A stretch of 64,000 nt of DNA from Casuarius casuarius (taxonomy: Eukaryota > Chordata > Aves > Casuariiformes > Casuariidae), in assembly GCA_003342895.1 (NCBI GenBank), contig PTFA01000050.1:4298215-4362214 (forward strand), read 5' to 3'. Within the stretch, counting starts at the first letter, position 1. Every line of letters starts with the position of its first letter. The position numbers were made by a program, and so were the translations under genes. Positions 25,756 to 36,700 of this stretch are shown piece after piece. The notes beneath the pieces are model-generated. The model did no database searches. It had not been told where the DNA came from and saw nothing but the letters and a program-made list of their open reading frames with translations.

Positions 25756-28700
25756 CTAAGGGGAAAGAAAATGAATTTTAGTTCAAGCTACCAGATACAT
25801 GCACATAAGCAGAAATAGAAAAACTAGCTGTTGCTAAAACAAGCAATGAGCAAACACACCCTCAATCTCTGCCTCCATCTCTGCCTCCACAGGCAGGTGC
25901 ATGTTACAAAATACAAGCTATCTTCTGCATCTTTAACTTGCACCGCTGCATTCAAGTCTAAATACCTACAACATCACAAACTGATTTATACTTATTTGTG
26001 TCTAGGTATATACTGGATTTCTAGTGCTCCATATGAATGTGTCCAACAACCCCAGCTATGCTTGTCTCTAGGAGAGTCACTATGTGCTACCAGATTCTGT
26101 TCAACTGTATTCTGCTTCAAAACAATTTACTTCCCTGAACCAAAGATAAGACAGTTACTATTCAAGTGCAGCAGAGAATTAACAGGAGTTCTTACTCAGC
26201 AAGGGAGAGAGAAGGATAGAGGGATTGTAACAAGAGCTGAAACCTAGCTGTATCTTCACAAGGCTTTGTGAATATGCAACAGAGCATGGCACTTAGCTCG
26301 TGGTAGGACAGACATTGGAGAGATTGAGAAAGATGAGTATGTTTCTGTCCTCCCCCAGGCAACTACCAGACTCCATATCCTTCTGTAAGCACATTTACTC
26401 TTGCATTATCAATGTGCAGCAGTTCTCCCCTCCCTGTTCCTCCCACTCCCTAGTTCCTCCCTCCAACTTATGCCAACCAAGTTAGGCTTACTCTCAGAAC
26501 AATTACACATTTAGAAGTTGTGTCAGTGCCTCACATGAGAATCTAGGACAAGATGTCAATCTCTGTAAAGCTTTTTGTGAATACTTATAAAAGTTAGTAG
26601 TTTTAAGCTTACCACTAAGTTATGAATATGCTGTACTGTATCTTGATTTAATAGTTGCACATCAATGTTATGGAGGTCTCCAGCAGCTGTACAGAGTGTC
26701 TAAACATGATGAGAAAGAGAGTTAAGATAAAAACTATTCTGAATGTTTTTACATGGATGGCCACCTTTTCTGAAGGTCATATACCTCCATGCTATACTGC
26801 AAAACTTTAACTCCCTTTTGTTTAGCAGCAGCTCATTTAGGGATAGTGAGAACTATTATCATCAGACTATTCACCTTTTGTTCAACAACTATTGTAAGTG
26901 CACGAAGTAAAAAAGGTTTGATACCTGTCCATCAGCCAGGGGAATGTTTACAAATGGAACTGTTTTATCTTGGGGTACTGATTTACTTCTTAGTAACATG
27001 CCTTGGACTCTTCCACTGGTAGGTACAGTTCTTGGGACACCAGGTTGTAATCTAGCACTAGAATACAAAGAACAGTGTTTCTCTGTGGTTAACTTCCTAT
27101 TTCCCGCCGGAGATTCTCAAGCATGAAGCAAATGCAAGTAGTAGGAAATGTACCCAATAGAAAGGCAACCATGTTTGAATTTTTCAAGTTCTTACAGAAG
27201 ACCCCAGGAAATCAAACATCTTAACATTGTTGGAGGCAGCAGTGGCATTTACTAGCACCACTGGTAATATTTTATGACCCTGAAACACTGCAATAACCTT
27301 CTAAGCCTGTGTTACAGGCCAGTGAACAAGCTGACATTTGGACCTCTCAGCAACAAGAATATCCACTCTCTAATATCAGCAGTAAATGCTTATAGTTTTG
27401 GAAAGAAGAAGCTTCATGCCTCAGGGCTTAAGATGAGGCTTGCAGCATATCTGTTTATTACAGCAGGAGATATTAAGAAATACTGAAGCTGTCAGAGGTA
27501 TGAAACATGCCTTATGCCATGCAGAACTCCTGTTTCTTTTAGGATACAACTCTTGTTCTTACTCCCTTTCAGAATGCAAGGTTTGGGTACACCCGTAACA
27601 CCCATACTCAAAAAAGTGTAATTGGCTGGCATCCCTGCTACCACATTTAGTGGTAGACACTAAAGATATTCATCCTATCTTGGTATTAATATAGATATAT
27701 ATATATAGTCTTAGTATTTAACAAAATAACTTAAGAACAAACCAAAAAACCTTACCTTTTAGATACCTTTGGCATGGCTTTGTAATTTGTGGCACTGTAA
27801 TCAGAGGCAAGAGTCTTAACAGCCTCACTCACACTTGGAGAAGAGTGAGCAGACCTAACAAAAGAGAAGGTTTTTTTTGTTGTTTTGTTTTTTTGAAAAA
27901 GTTTTCCCCTCATCTACTTCTGCTGTAAGAGCTTTATCTACAATGAAGACCGCTGGCAAATTAGAAAATGTTAGGTGCTCCACAACAGATATCTAGTGTA
28001 TATATGGTGATGAAGTTGTCCGAGTTAGACCATGATATACTGGAACCTAACATCAGAAGGAAGGGGATGAAAAGATGATTTATGTTAGCAGATAAAGAGG
28101 GCTGCAATACCTGAATTATGGACAACTAGGGGAAATCNGCAAGTTTCTCTTAGGGTGTGTAAATAGTCTCCTGGGAAGTTTCTTCAGCAGGACTCAATTT
28201 TACCAGATCAGTTCTAAAGGACATTTGTTCTGCAAGGTTAACCTGAATCCAGACAACAAGTCTTTTCCGGGTTTGGATTTCAACTAAATTCACAGAACTT
28301 TTTGATGACAGGCCTCCTCTTGCCTCCGCTCTCCCCACACATTTTAGAGATACTGTAAGGGCATGCTCTTGGCCCAGTGTTCGTGTAATTGAATGAATGC
28401 AGCCTTCAGAAACTGACAAGTTAGACTTCCCCAGGTGAGGCAGCCTTCTCTAGTTTGATTTTGTTGAGCCAATTCAAGAAAATAATTAAAACTGGTTAAG
28501 GTTTTCTAGTTTCTTTTAGGCACATTAAAGATTGATACATATTTCAATTGCATTTTGCATTTCTCTGAATACAACTTGAATGTAATGAAGTAAGTGCCAG
28601 CAGGTGCAAGCACGTACACTGGCACAGGAGGTGGATGGGGAGCTTTTTAAAGAACTTCATGCAGATGTCCACCAGTCTTGAATTCATTACCCCTTGTAGC

Positions 28701-31700
28701 AAGACTTCAATTTGGTCCGCCCTGACTATAAGTAGCTCTAAGGTATTTCTGTGAACATGTATTCCCCTGATGACAACTTCCTCTCAGCTATACAAGGAGG
28801 CAGAAGAATTACACAACAGTTTGTAATTCCAAACAAGAAGTAACAAAAGACATTCCCCTTATGCACTCCCTTCCATTAAGCATTGTTTGGAAAACTATAC
28901 TAATTACACAGAAGCTAGATTCAGAACTGTTCCCTGCTCAGTGAGAGGTACAACTACATCTCTATCAACTCATGTTTGCTCCTTAATGGTGCTTTTATAC
29001 AAGGTTCACAGCCCTACAATGCATCTGATTCAGGTTATGAAATGCATCTTATCAGATTTATTCTTTTCAGGCTCAGATCTCAGCTGCTTTATTTGAAAAA
29101 GAATTTTACTCTGTGTTTGCAAGTTCAGTAAGTTACATAAGCTAACAAAGGTCAGCCTTACCTAGGAAGAGGGTTCAGCTTGCTATTTAAACCAGAGGCC
29201 AATGAAACCAATGACTTTGTTTTGGATACCTGAAAATGTATATGTAAGTTTGCAGTTAAAAGAAATGACATTTTAAGGCAACAACATAGATAGTTCTAGG
29301 GAAAAATATTTTAAGAATTCCCTGCTGAAAAAGAACAGTTAAGTCTCATAGTGCTGCCTTTTATGTAGTTTTACACATAGTTACAGATGACAAATATGCA
29401 TTCCAAGACCAGGGTTTTTATAATATAGAATCATGATTTGTTTGTTAACACTGAAGCTTAGTATGAATGCAACAATCTTTCTAATATACAACCTTCTAAG
29501 TTGTAAGCCGCCTAATAATGAAGGCCCACAACTGCGCATATAATCTTTGTGTCTCAGTTGGTTTGTCCGTCATCTTGGCACATACTTCAGTGTCCCGCTG
29601 AGCCACTACATTCCAAAGGAGGACCGAGGTGGTAAAATTAATACAGCTGTGCTATATGGCTTAGAGGTCAATCTGACAGGAATGCACAAGTCATCCAAAT
29701 ATAGAGAAGTATGCATTAAAAGAAGTTGTGTATTAAAAAAAAAATTCAACAAAAATGGTTCCTCAAGCCATCCAGAAAAGACATCCATTGGCAACTCAGG
29801 AGGAAATGACTATACTGATACTTACCTGTCCGTGTAAATGTGTCACAGAAATCTAGATACCATAACTTATGAAATTAATTTACAATGCAGTTTGGTCTTG
29901 CCTAACTTCAAGCAAGTTGAATTTAAAACAATTGATTTTTCAAACAAACAACAGGCCATTGGCCTGCCTGATCATGGTTCTAGTAGGGTTCATGATAGGT
30001 CAGAACTGATTAAACCCTTGTGTTGTTTGTCTGGGGTAAACTTACTTTTTTAGATATTTTGTTTGCAGAAATATGCTTGGCATCTTCGTATTCAACAATT
30101 GTAGTTACCTTAACTACAAGAAAGACAAGGAAAATAAAAATCTTACGAAGAGCATAAACATCCCCTCAAACTCATTTGTGTGAGGGCTATTTGCCCACTG
30201 ACAGCCACATATCAGTTTTGATATCTGATGGTCAGTTGCCTGGCACCAAGTTCAAAGCAAACCGTATGTGTTTGTCACAGCCCATGACGCACTGGACAGT
30301 TAAAAGACTGGATAACCCTTTAACCCCCAGTCAAAGTTAAATTACATCTCAGTCACAGTGCCCTTCTTGCTGCATATTTTGGAGTATGAAGAGAAATGGT
30401 ATTCTCCTTACAAACCTCAATGGGCAGGAAGTCAAAGCAGAACTTATCAGAAAATATGGATGACATTCCTAGCTCTTCTGCTATTCTGTAAGGCACTGGC
30501 AAGTCACTTAAATCTGTCTCTTCTCACCATTTTTTCAGTGATAAATCCAAAGGGCAGATACTCTTATCACATGTTTTAAAGTACCTAAATGCATAGCTCT
30601 TGATCCTCCATACAGAAAGCTGGGGGCGGGGGGCCTCTATGCTATACCTGTAGTTACATGGTTTTTCCTCTCCTATTCCTCTGGGGCTTAACATTCATTT
30701 AGCCAACGCTCAGCCCACACCGCTAAATGAGAGAAATATTTAAGAGCCAAGCTACATATTAATAGATTGACTTGCCTTTTTTGCTGTTGGTCCTCATCAG
30801 TTTTGGATTTGGTATGTCTTCTAGAGAGCAGTCCGTCTATAGAATATTTAGCAGATAAGAGGAAAAGTCAATAGATTCTGCACAGTAAATGCATGTTATC
30901 CTAAGAAAGACAGTGAACCAAAAAGGACATAAAACTAAGGTACAGAAGTGGGATTGGCTAAACACCAGTTTATTTTTCATAAGCATACACAGTGCAAGAA
31001 AGGAACAGACAGTAAAACTCTGAATTTGTGCCTGCAGATGACCCTAAACCTCTAGGGTAATGTTCGTAACTGCACCATGACTGTCTGTCTAGCTTTTTCA
31101 TATCATCTTGTATTTAGACAGAAGCCAAGCAAGAACATTTCTCTTAAATCCTCACAGCAGAGACAGAAGATTTCTAATGCTGTAAGCTGTGATAAAATTT
31201 GAAAACACACACTTACCACTGCTGCAGCAAGAGCTACTTCCTCCCCTCCTTGCAAATCTGTAACACAAGAATATGTAACTTGTTAATATTCTATTACTTG
31301 TTTAATTATGAACTATAGGCTCCTATCTTATAGAATAGGAAACTGAACAAGTAATTCAGAAATACAGTTGTTTAAATAGTTAACCTTAACTGGGGTATCT
31401 GTAGCATTTGAACAAGAGTCAAGTAGTATAGGACAGTCAGTTTTGGAATTCCTTGNNNNNNNNNNNNNNNNNNNNNNNNNNNNNNNNNNNNNNNNNNNNN
31501 NNNNNNNNNNNNNNNNNNNNNNNNNNNNNNNNNNNCAGCTCATTTCCATGTGCTTAATCCTTAAAAGGATATGAAGCTTAGTCACACAGTATGTAACCTG
31601 AATTTAGAGGAGGAGGAAAAGTCATACATTGTACCGATCAAAGCTGAAAACTTCTGTCTAAAAGTGTTAAGAAAGACATCGAAATACATACTCAGCAAAA

Positions 31701-33295
31701 TCTCAAGGTCTTCAAGAGTCTTAGGTTTGATCTTTGCCTGGCCCCTGCAAGTTTCAGCTGCAAGGTAGATTCCAGAAACATCAGTTCTCACCAGAATATA
31801 CATCTGATGCTGACTGTCCACCACAGCTTAAACTGCTGCATAAATACGAGCTTAATATTAAAGCTGTTTGTTCATCATCATATGTAAACAACTATATGAT
31901 TAGGGCTAATTAGTAAAGGACTTCAAATTAAGAAAAGTACAGAATAATCTCAGTGGCAAAGATGAACAGATTCTGATGGAAAGAAGTGCTTAAGTTTTTA
32001 AGCACAGGAACAGCTTGCTAAGACAAATTAGTTAGTCTTGTCTCTTCAGACTTTAAATAAGATGATTTATGAACATACATAATAAAAGAAAGTACAGACT
32101 TCATACAACGTTACCTACTAATGCTATACCCTGCATTACACAGGTCAAGTGTAGCTGATCAAGAGCGCCTACTGCTCATCTGCAACTTAATACCACTGCT
32201 GATTAGCCTAAAACATTTAGCAGACGTAGCAGTCTTTCTTAAAAAGTCCCTGAATTTACAGGTTTCCTTGTGTTAGTCAAGAGTACATCAAGATGCAATG
32301 CTGTCTACATTGCTCACAGACATCATCCGATCATGAGCACTTACTAAGCAAGTCTTTTCTTTTCATTTTTCTGATGGCAATTGGCATCTTCAGCAACTCC
32401 ACTGTAAACGCCTTCTCAGCTGTTTGCAAAAGCGAATCAAGTTCTTTCTTCATTTCCTGGATGTTTTCCTTGGCTTTAGAAAATAAAATAAGCCTTTATT
32501 GCCGTATGTGCTACATATCTCCAAGGGTAAGTACTTCTGGATCGCAGAAAAAGTTAAAATAACATCTTGCGTAGGGCAGATTAAGTCAGAGTGACTCAAA
32601 GCAAGCTTCCAGTTAACCCAACTCCACATATTTCAGAGCCACATTGATAAAGAAGTCTGGGTATCTGAATGACATTACCAGGCCCACACAACATCACCTG
32701 CTTTGTACAGATGCGCCAGGGGCGCACAGGCGACTACAACTGCAAATCGCATGTGGAGCTCTTAAATGGGGGGGGGAGATATGGACACAAACGGTTACTT
32801 TGCTACCGATGGGGGGGAGGGGGCAAAATAACCGTTATTTTTGCCACTGAAGGGGGGAAACAAGGGGGGGGCAAAATAACCGTTATTTTTGCCACTGAAG
32901 GGGGGAAACAAGGGGGGGGCAAAATAACCGTTATTTTTGCTACCGAAGGGGGGAGCGCGCGGTGCCCTGGGGCCCGGCCCGCGGCGAGGGCGCCCCCTCG
33001 CGCGCCGCCGCCCCCTCCCCCACTCCTCCCTGCCGAGCGCGGCCCGGCGCCTCGGCGGTAGCTCCGCGTCCCACCAGGTACCGGCGCCCGCGAGGGCGGG
33101 TCCTGGTGCGGCCGGCGGCGGCCGCGGGCCTCCCGCAAGCGCCGGCGCCGCCCTACCCTGCTGGTCGAAGTCTCTGAGGAAGAGCGCGATGCGCTGCTCC
33201 TTCTTCTCCCGGGAGAGAGCCCCGCGGTCGGGCTCCACGCCCGAGTCGGTGCTGCGCCGCTTGCCGGCGCCCGGCGGCGGCCTCCTCAGGGGCAT
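25708..33295 (-). CDS. CDCA9: Borealin family protein, best matched to borealin-2 / Dasra-A, ten exons, complete
   Basis: Borealin is the chromosomal passenger complex subunit that bundles with survivin and INCENP and helps target Aurora B to centromeres and the midzone. Exons in transcript order: 33157-33295, 32345-32473, 31217-31257, 30776-30836, 30046-30113, 29162-29229, 27756-27854, 26925-27057, 26613-26699, 25708-25755. Together they are 873 nt, 290 codons plus TAA, with every junction in frame. Residues about 37-90 (from [11 protein letters not shown] through [18 protein letters not shown]) align without gaps to the human borealin N-terminal helix (KDFD... to ...LPKALREMNWLDYF). IPNPKLMR...[10 protein letters not shown] matches the TPLKSAKTRKVIQVDE region. 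The C terminus ([12 protein letters not shown], then [18 protein letters not shown]) matches the borealin dimerisation domain. RRST near residue 14 resembles an Aurora B site. One intron is GC-AG. Family membership is near certain. The paralogue name rests on divergence from CDCA8 and on location, so it is somewhat less sure. Confidence 0.93.
26613..26699 (-). CDS. CDCA9: Borealin-2 exon 9 (C-terminal dimerisation domain)
   Basis: 87 nt, 29 codons: [20 protein letters not shown] then TVQHIHNLV. Acceptor ATGTTTAG, donor GTG|GTAAGC. Confidence 0.94.
26925..27057 (-). CDS. CDCA9: Borealin-2 exon 8
   Basis: 133 nt: [20 protein letters not shown] then [14 protein letters not shown] at its end. 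Acceptor GTATTCTAG, donor CAG|GTATCA. It starts the C-terminal domain (compare EIFLTVPVGGG in human borealin). Confidence 0.94.
27756..27854 (-). CDS. CDCA9: Borealin-2 exon 7
   Basis: 99 nt: [20 protein letters not shown] then [12 protein letters not shown]. Acceptor TTTTGTTAG, donor AAAAG|GTAAGG. It includes an SP dipeptide that could be a CDK site. Confidence 0.92.
29162..29229 (-). CDS. CDCA9: Borealin-2 exon 6
   Basis: 68 nt: [20 protein letters not shown] then LP. Basic, Ser-rich central linker. Acceptor ATTTTCAG, donor CCTAG|GTAAGG. Confidence 0.9.
30046..30113 (-). CDS. CDCA9: Borealin-2 exon 5
   Basis: 68 nt: [18 protein letters not shown] then ISKK. It corresponds to the KVIQVDEMIVEEE region of human borealin. 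Acceptor TTTCTTGTAG after a strong pyrimidine tract, donor AAA|GTAAGT. Confidence 0.9.
30776..30836 (-). CDS. CDCA9: Borealin-2 exon 4 (GC donor)
   Basis: 61 nt: [20 protein letters not shown]. Acceptor TCTATAG. The donor is AAAAAAG|GCAAGT, that is, GC in place of GT with an otherwise consensus context. The frame joins exactly to exon 5, which supports a genuine GC-AG intron. Confidence 0.87.
31217..31257 (-). CDS. CDCA9: Borealin-2 exon 3
   Basis: 41 nt: [13 protein letters not shown], matching the human segment ALGGNKQALEEAA. Acceptor TTGTGTTACAG, donor GTG|GTAAGT. Small size is supported by phase agreement on both sides. Confidence 0.9.
31456..31535. other. Assembly gap (80 N)
   Basis: Run of N in the intron between borealin exons 2 and 3. 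No coding sequence of the model is interrupted. Confidence 0.99.
32345..32473 (-). CDS. CDCA9: Borealin-2 exon 2 (INCENP/survivin-binding helix)
   Basis: 129 nt: [20 protein letters not shown], then [20 protein letters not shown]. Acceptor TTCTAAAG, donor GCTTA|GTAAGT. This is the long amphipathic helix of the three-helix bundle. Confidence 0.94.
32785..32956. repeat. 48-bp tandem repeat array in borealin intron 1
   Basis: Three copies begin GCAAAATAAC at 32823, 32871 and 32919 (period 48), with a degenerate partial copy before them (from about 32790). Each copy has a near-palindromic core, arm GCAAAATAAC then C then GTTATTTTTGC, followed by a GCCACTGAA or GCTACCGAA spacer and long G-runs. 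The array lies about 200 bp inside the first intron, at the edge of the CpG island. 48 is a multiple of three and the plus strand lacks stops across it, which creates misleading reading frames. Confidence 0.92.
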
Positions 33296-33700
33296 GGCTG
33301 CGCGCCCGGCCGCGCCGCTCCCGGGGCGCCTTTGTAAAGAGCGGGGGCTTCGCCCTCCCCCCCGGCGCCCGGGGCGGGGTCACCCGCCGGCGGCTGAGGC
33401 GAGGGAGCCGCCTCGGGGGGGCCCGGGCCGCGGCGGCCAGGAGGGGAGCGCGCTGGGGGGGGGGACAGAGGCGGGGGCAGGGCCGCGGGGGGGTCGCGCA
33501 GCAGCTACACCTGCGTTTTCCGGACAGAACCCGCTTTTCCCTGACAGAAAAGAGAAAAAAACCTCCTGTTTGTGCGTTAACGGCTCGGAGACAGCTGCTG
33601 CTGACCTCGAGGCCCCGCGATAAGGCCGGTGGCGGCGGCCTGCGCGCCGCGGGGTGAGTAGCGGGGGGGCGCGGGGCGCGGGCGGGGCTGATGCCGGGAC
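32940..33700. promoter_or_regulatory. CpG island / promoter of the borealin gene
   Basis: G+C-rich, CpG-dense DNA spans exon 1 and the sequence upstream of the ATG (higher coordinates). No TATA box was seen. A Myb-type TAACGG lies at 33578-33583 and a CHR-like TTTGAA (minus strand) at 33794-33789. Both element types are typical of genes switched on in G2/M, which would suit a mitotic gene, but short matches occur by chance and the transcription start is unknown. Confidence 0.7.
33157..33295 (-). CDS. CDCA9: Borealin-2 exon 1
   Basis: 139 nt, 46 codons plus one base: [19 protein letters not shown] then [18 protein letters not shown]. Donor CAGCAGG|GTAGGG. The basic, proline-rich tail precedes the start of the complex-forming helix. 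The ATG is the first in this frame and lies in the CpG island. Confidence 0.93.
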
Positions 33701-36700
33701 ACGTTTTCTCCTGTTGGGAAGAGCCCGTTCGGGCGCTGCGGCTCTGCAGTCACTTTTCCAGCTCTTTAGCGAACAGAATATCCAGTGTTTCAAAGCTAGC
33801 GAAAGTAAATAACCCGTTCAGCTGGATGCCATTTGGTACAGTTGGTCTAAATTATAGCCAGGTAAAGACAGTTTTTAATAAAAACATAATAACGTGGAGC
33901 GTTAGATTATTAAGACTATCTGTACTTACTATTTAACACACAAACATTCACAGCCATCTCCTTAAAAACAGATTTCCTTCTAGAAACTTACGATTTTATA
34001 TGCATGCAAATAAATCCACACCAGAGGCTTCAGGATGTTAAGTTTTGTACAAACTCTATTTGTTGAGCAAGGACCAGCATAGAGAGCAAGTGGGATCATG
34101 TTTTAGGACACTCGGGGCTTTATACAGTGAAGCAGTTCNTGTAGCAAGCCCTCCAAAGTGGAAAGCTTTCTTCTGTATCTTCTTGTGCTTTAATACAATG
34201 TCAGTATCTACTGAACCAGAGGGGACACACTACATCACTCAAACAAAAAACAAAGCTGTAGAAAACCTGACTGATAGTTTATAACATAGCCTTTTTTATA
34301 TCAGACCATGTTCTTGTTTGTAAAAAAAAAAAAAAAAAAGACAAGCAGTATAAGTTTCTGGTCCAGAAAATATTCAAATATGTGATACCAGAAGGTAAGT
34401 TTGCTTTTTTTTTTTGGTGCTGGTGGCCTATGCATATACGTTTAAGGAAGCAGGAGTACCTTCCTTTTCCCTAAGCTTCATATGCTTCTGAGTTATCAAA
34501 CAAACACTGCTGAAGGATNTCTGAGGTGCCACTGCAAGAAGACAGATTGTGTTGCTCAGTAAATTTAATCTCATAAAAACCTTGTAAAAAGTCTTTATAA
34601 AAAGAAACAACCGACAATACCAAACAAACCTCTCACCAAACCCTTCAGTTGATCTTCCTTAACTGATTGATCCTTTCTATGAAGAAATAAATGTGGCTTG
34701 GTTAACTCCTGGTTACAACTCCTTACAGAAACAGATATGATTAATTAGGAAAATAAAACGTGCCTACGGCAATCTCTGTAGGTATTGGTAAGAAATAGTT
34801 TTATGATAACAAGTTTGACAAACTTTGAGTCCATAAATTGAAGCAATACATAAATTAGATGATCTGGAAAGTATGAGTTCAGTCACATACGTGAGTTAAA
34901 GTAAATACTAGTTTAAACATGGAGTTAGATGCCTTACAGTGCAGTCCAGAAAATGTTGTTTCAGTGACATAGGAAATGGAGAACTATTACTTTTTTTTAA
35001 TATGTACTTTATTATTTGGAAGTCTCATACATCTAAAGTACCATAGTAAGGAGCACCTGTAGGAAAAACAAACCTAGAAGCATGCATTAGAAAGTAAGGA
35101 TTGTCTGTTATTAATTAAATATTTCAGACATTGAAAATAAGCCTCTTTTCTTAGCTTTATAGGATTGTTCCACAAAAATGCACATTTACCTTATCACAGT
35201 ACATACAAATATTGTGGATGGACAATAGAAATCACCACCCTTCCATGTATGATGCATCGAAAATAAAGTGTTATCCCTTACAATGGCTGAAACATAAAAG
35301 GCACCATCATAGAATGTTTAGAAAAAAATCAGTTTATGCCATTATATTTTGATTTAAAAGTGTAAGAATTGCTGTCCTGACTTAAAACAAAAAGCCTTTG
35401 ACACTTGTGAAGTATCATTAGAAATCTGTAAACCTTTACATTTTTGCCAGGAGCATCAGGTGCAAATGCAAGGCAAATATAAAATCTATTGACATATTAG
35501 ATTACAAATACTACCCCATGAAAAAGCTGTAGTTACAAAAATATAAAAAAATATTCTAATTCCTATTGTTAGATCTTAGCTTCAATCTACATTGCATTAC
35601 AAGTCCAAAGCCAGATCTGATTTGGACACATTCCTAGAACAGGAAAGTGCTGTTTGTCTTATTTTTACATCAATATTCTGAGCTCTTACTACATTTTTGC
35701 TTTTCAGATTTGTTTTATTAGTGCATATTAAGGATGCCAAGTGGAGAGTGCTAGCAGATAAACGGTTATATTTATCAATGGATGGTAGCAACTTAAGGGT
35801 TCCCAGTCTGTTGTCCTCCAGAGATAAAGGTAGAATTTTTTTCTCCAAGCCTCTGTAGTGACTTTGTCTACCAGCAAACCATTTTCATTTATGAACCTCT
35901 GTCCACTGGCAGATGATTGAGAACTGCTAAATTCTTCCTTACAGCCTTCAGTAAGGAACTATGAGAAGCACACCTACTGCCAACGCTACTTCATAGGCTA
36001 GTAGCTGCTGTTGCAAGGATAGTTATTGGCAACATCTCTTATCTTAATAAATTGGCATATCTTTTATTCATGATTCTCTAGCCCTTGGCTTTAGTAACAT
36101 GGATCAGCATAGCATGCTGAACCAGCTACAGAGGAAGCCTAACAAAGTGCTAGTAGACATTAATGAGTTTTCTTCTAAATAATAATTTAAAACTAGTGAA
36201 TAGATTAAATGACATACTCTTAATGAAGAAACTTGGTAAAATGCTGAGCCTAAGCCTGACAAATATTAATGCTGTCATGGCTGAATACTGGAAGCTATGT
36301 TTCTTCAGTCCTTTATCTGTCCTGGCAGAAGGTATCCAACTTCCAGCTCTAGCAAGACTGAAACTGTCTTCCTCTATGCAGGGAAACTAACATAGATAGT
36401 AGAATAACACAGCTGTACTCTCAGATAGGAAACTGGTTTAGTTGCATTCTCAGACCATTCAGCCAGCAATATGACTGTGGAAGATTTGAGAGTGAGGTGT
36501 ATTATTGTCATCTTTATGCTAGGTGCAAGACATTTGCCTTTTAAATACATCTTTTTCTTCATTAGACACCCCCCCCCCGCCAGCATTTCCTCTGATAACG
36601 TTTGTTAGCTGTTGCCAATTCAAACTGGATTTAAGCCAGCCAAGTCTTCCAGTCGTGTGGTTCTGAACAAATGCTCTCCATTGATAAAGTGATTTTGAAA

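Noticed and set aside
25831..26247. 138-codon plus-strand open frame inside the last borealin intron
   Set aside because: It is antisense to the intron, includes a simple CTCTGCCTCCAT-like duplication, and has no family resemblance. Likely chance.
28150..28419. Minus-strand open frame between borealin exons 6 and 7
   Set aside because: The frame and boundaries do not fit the exon phases of the gene, and exons 6 and 7 already join perfectly in frame.
32669..33061. Plus-strand frame with a repeated [11 protein letters not shown] peptide
   Set aside because: The apparent protein repeat is only the 48-bp DNA tandem array read in a stop-free frame. The region is intron and CpG island of the borealin gene.
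32937..33793. Long open frames on both strands across the second CpG island
   Set aside because: G+C-rich DNA lacks stop codons. Only the minus-strand 33157-33295 segment continues in frame into conserved exons.
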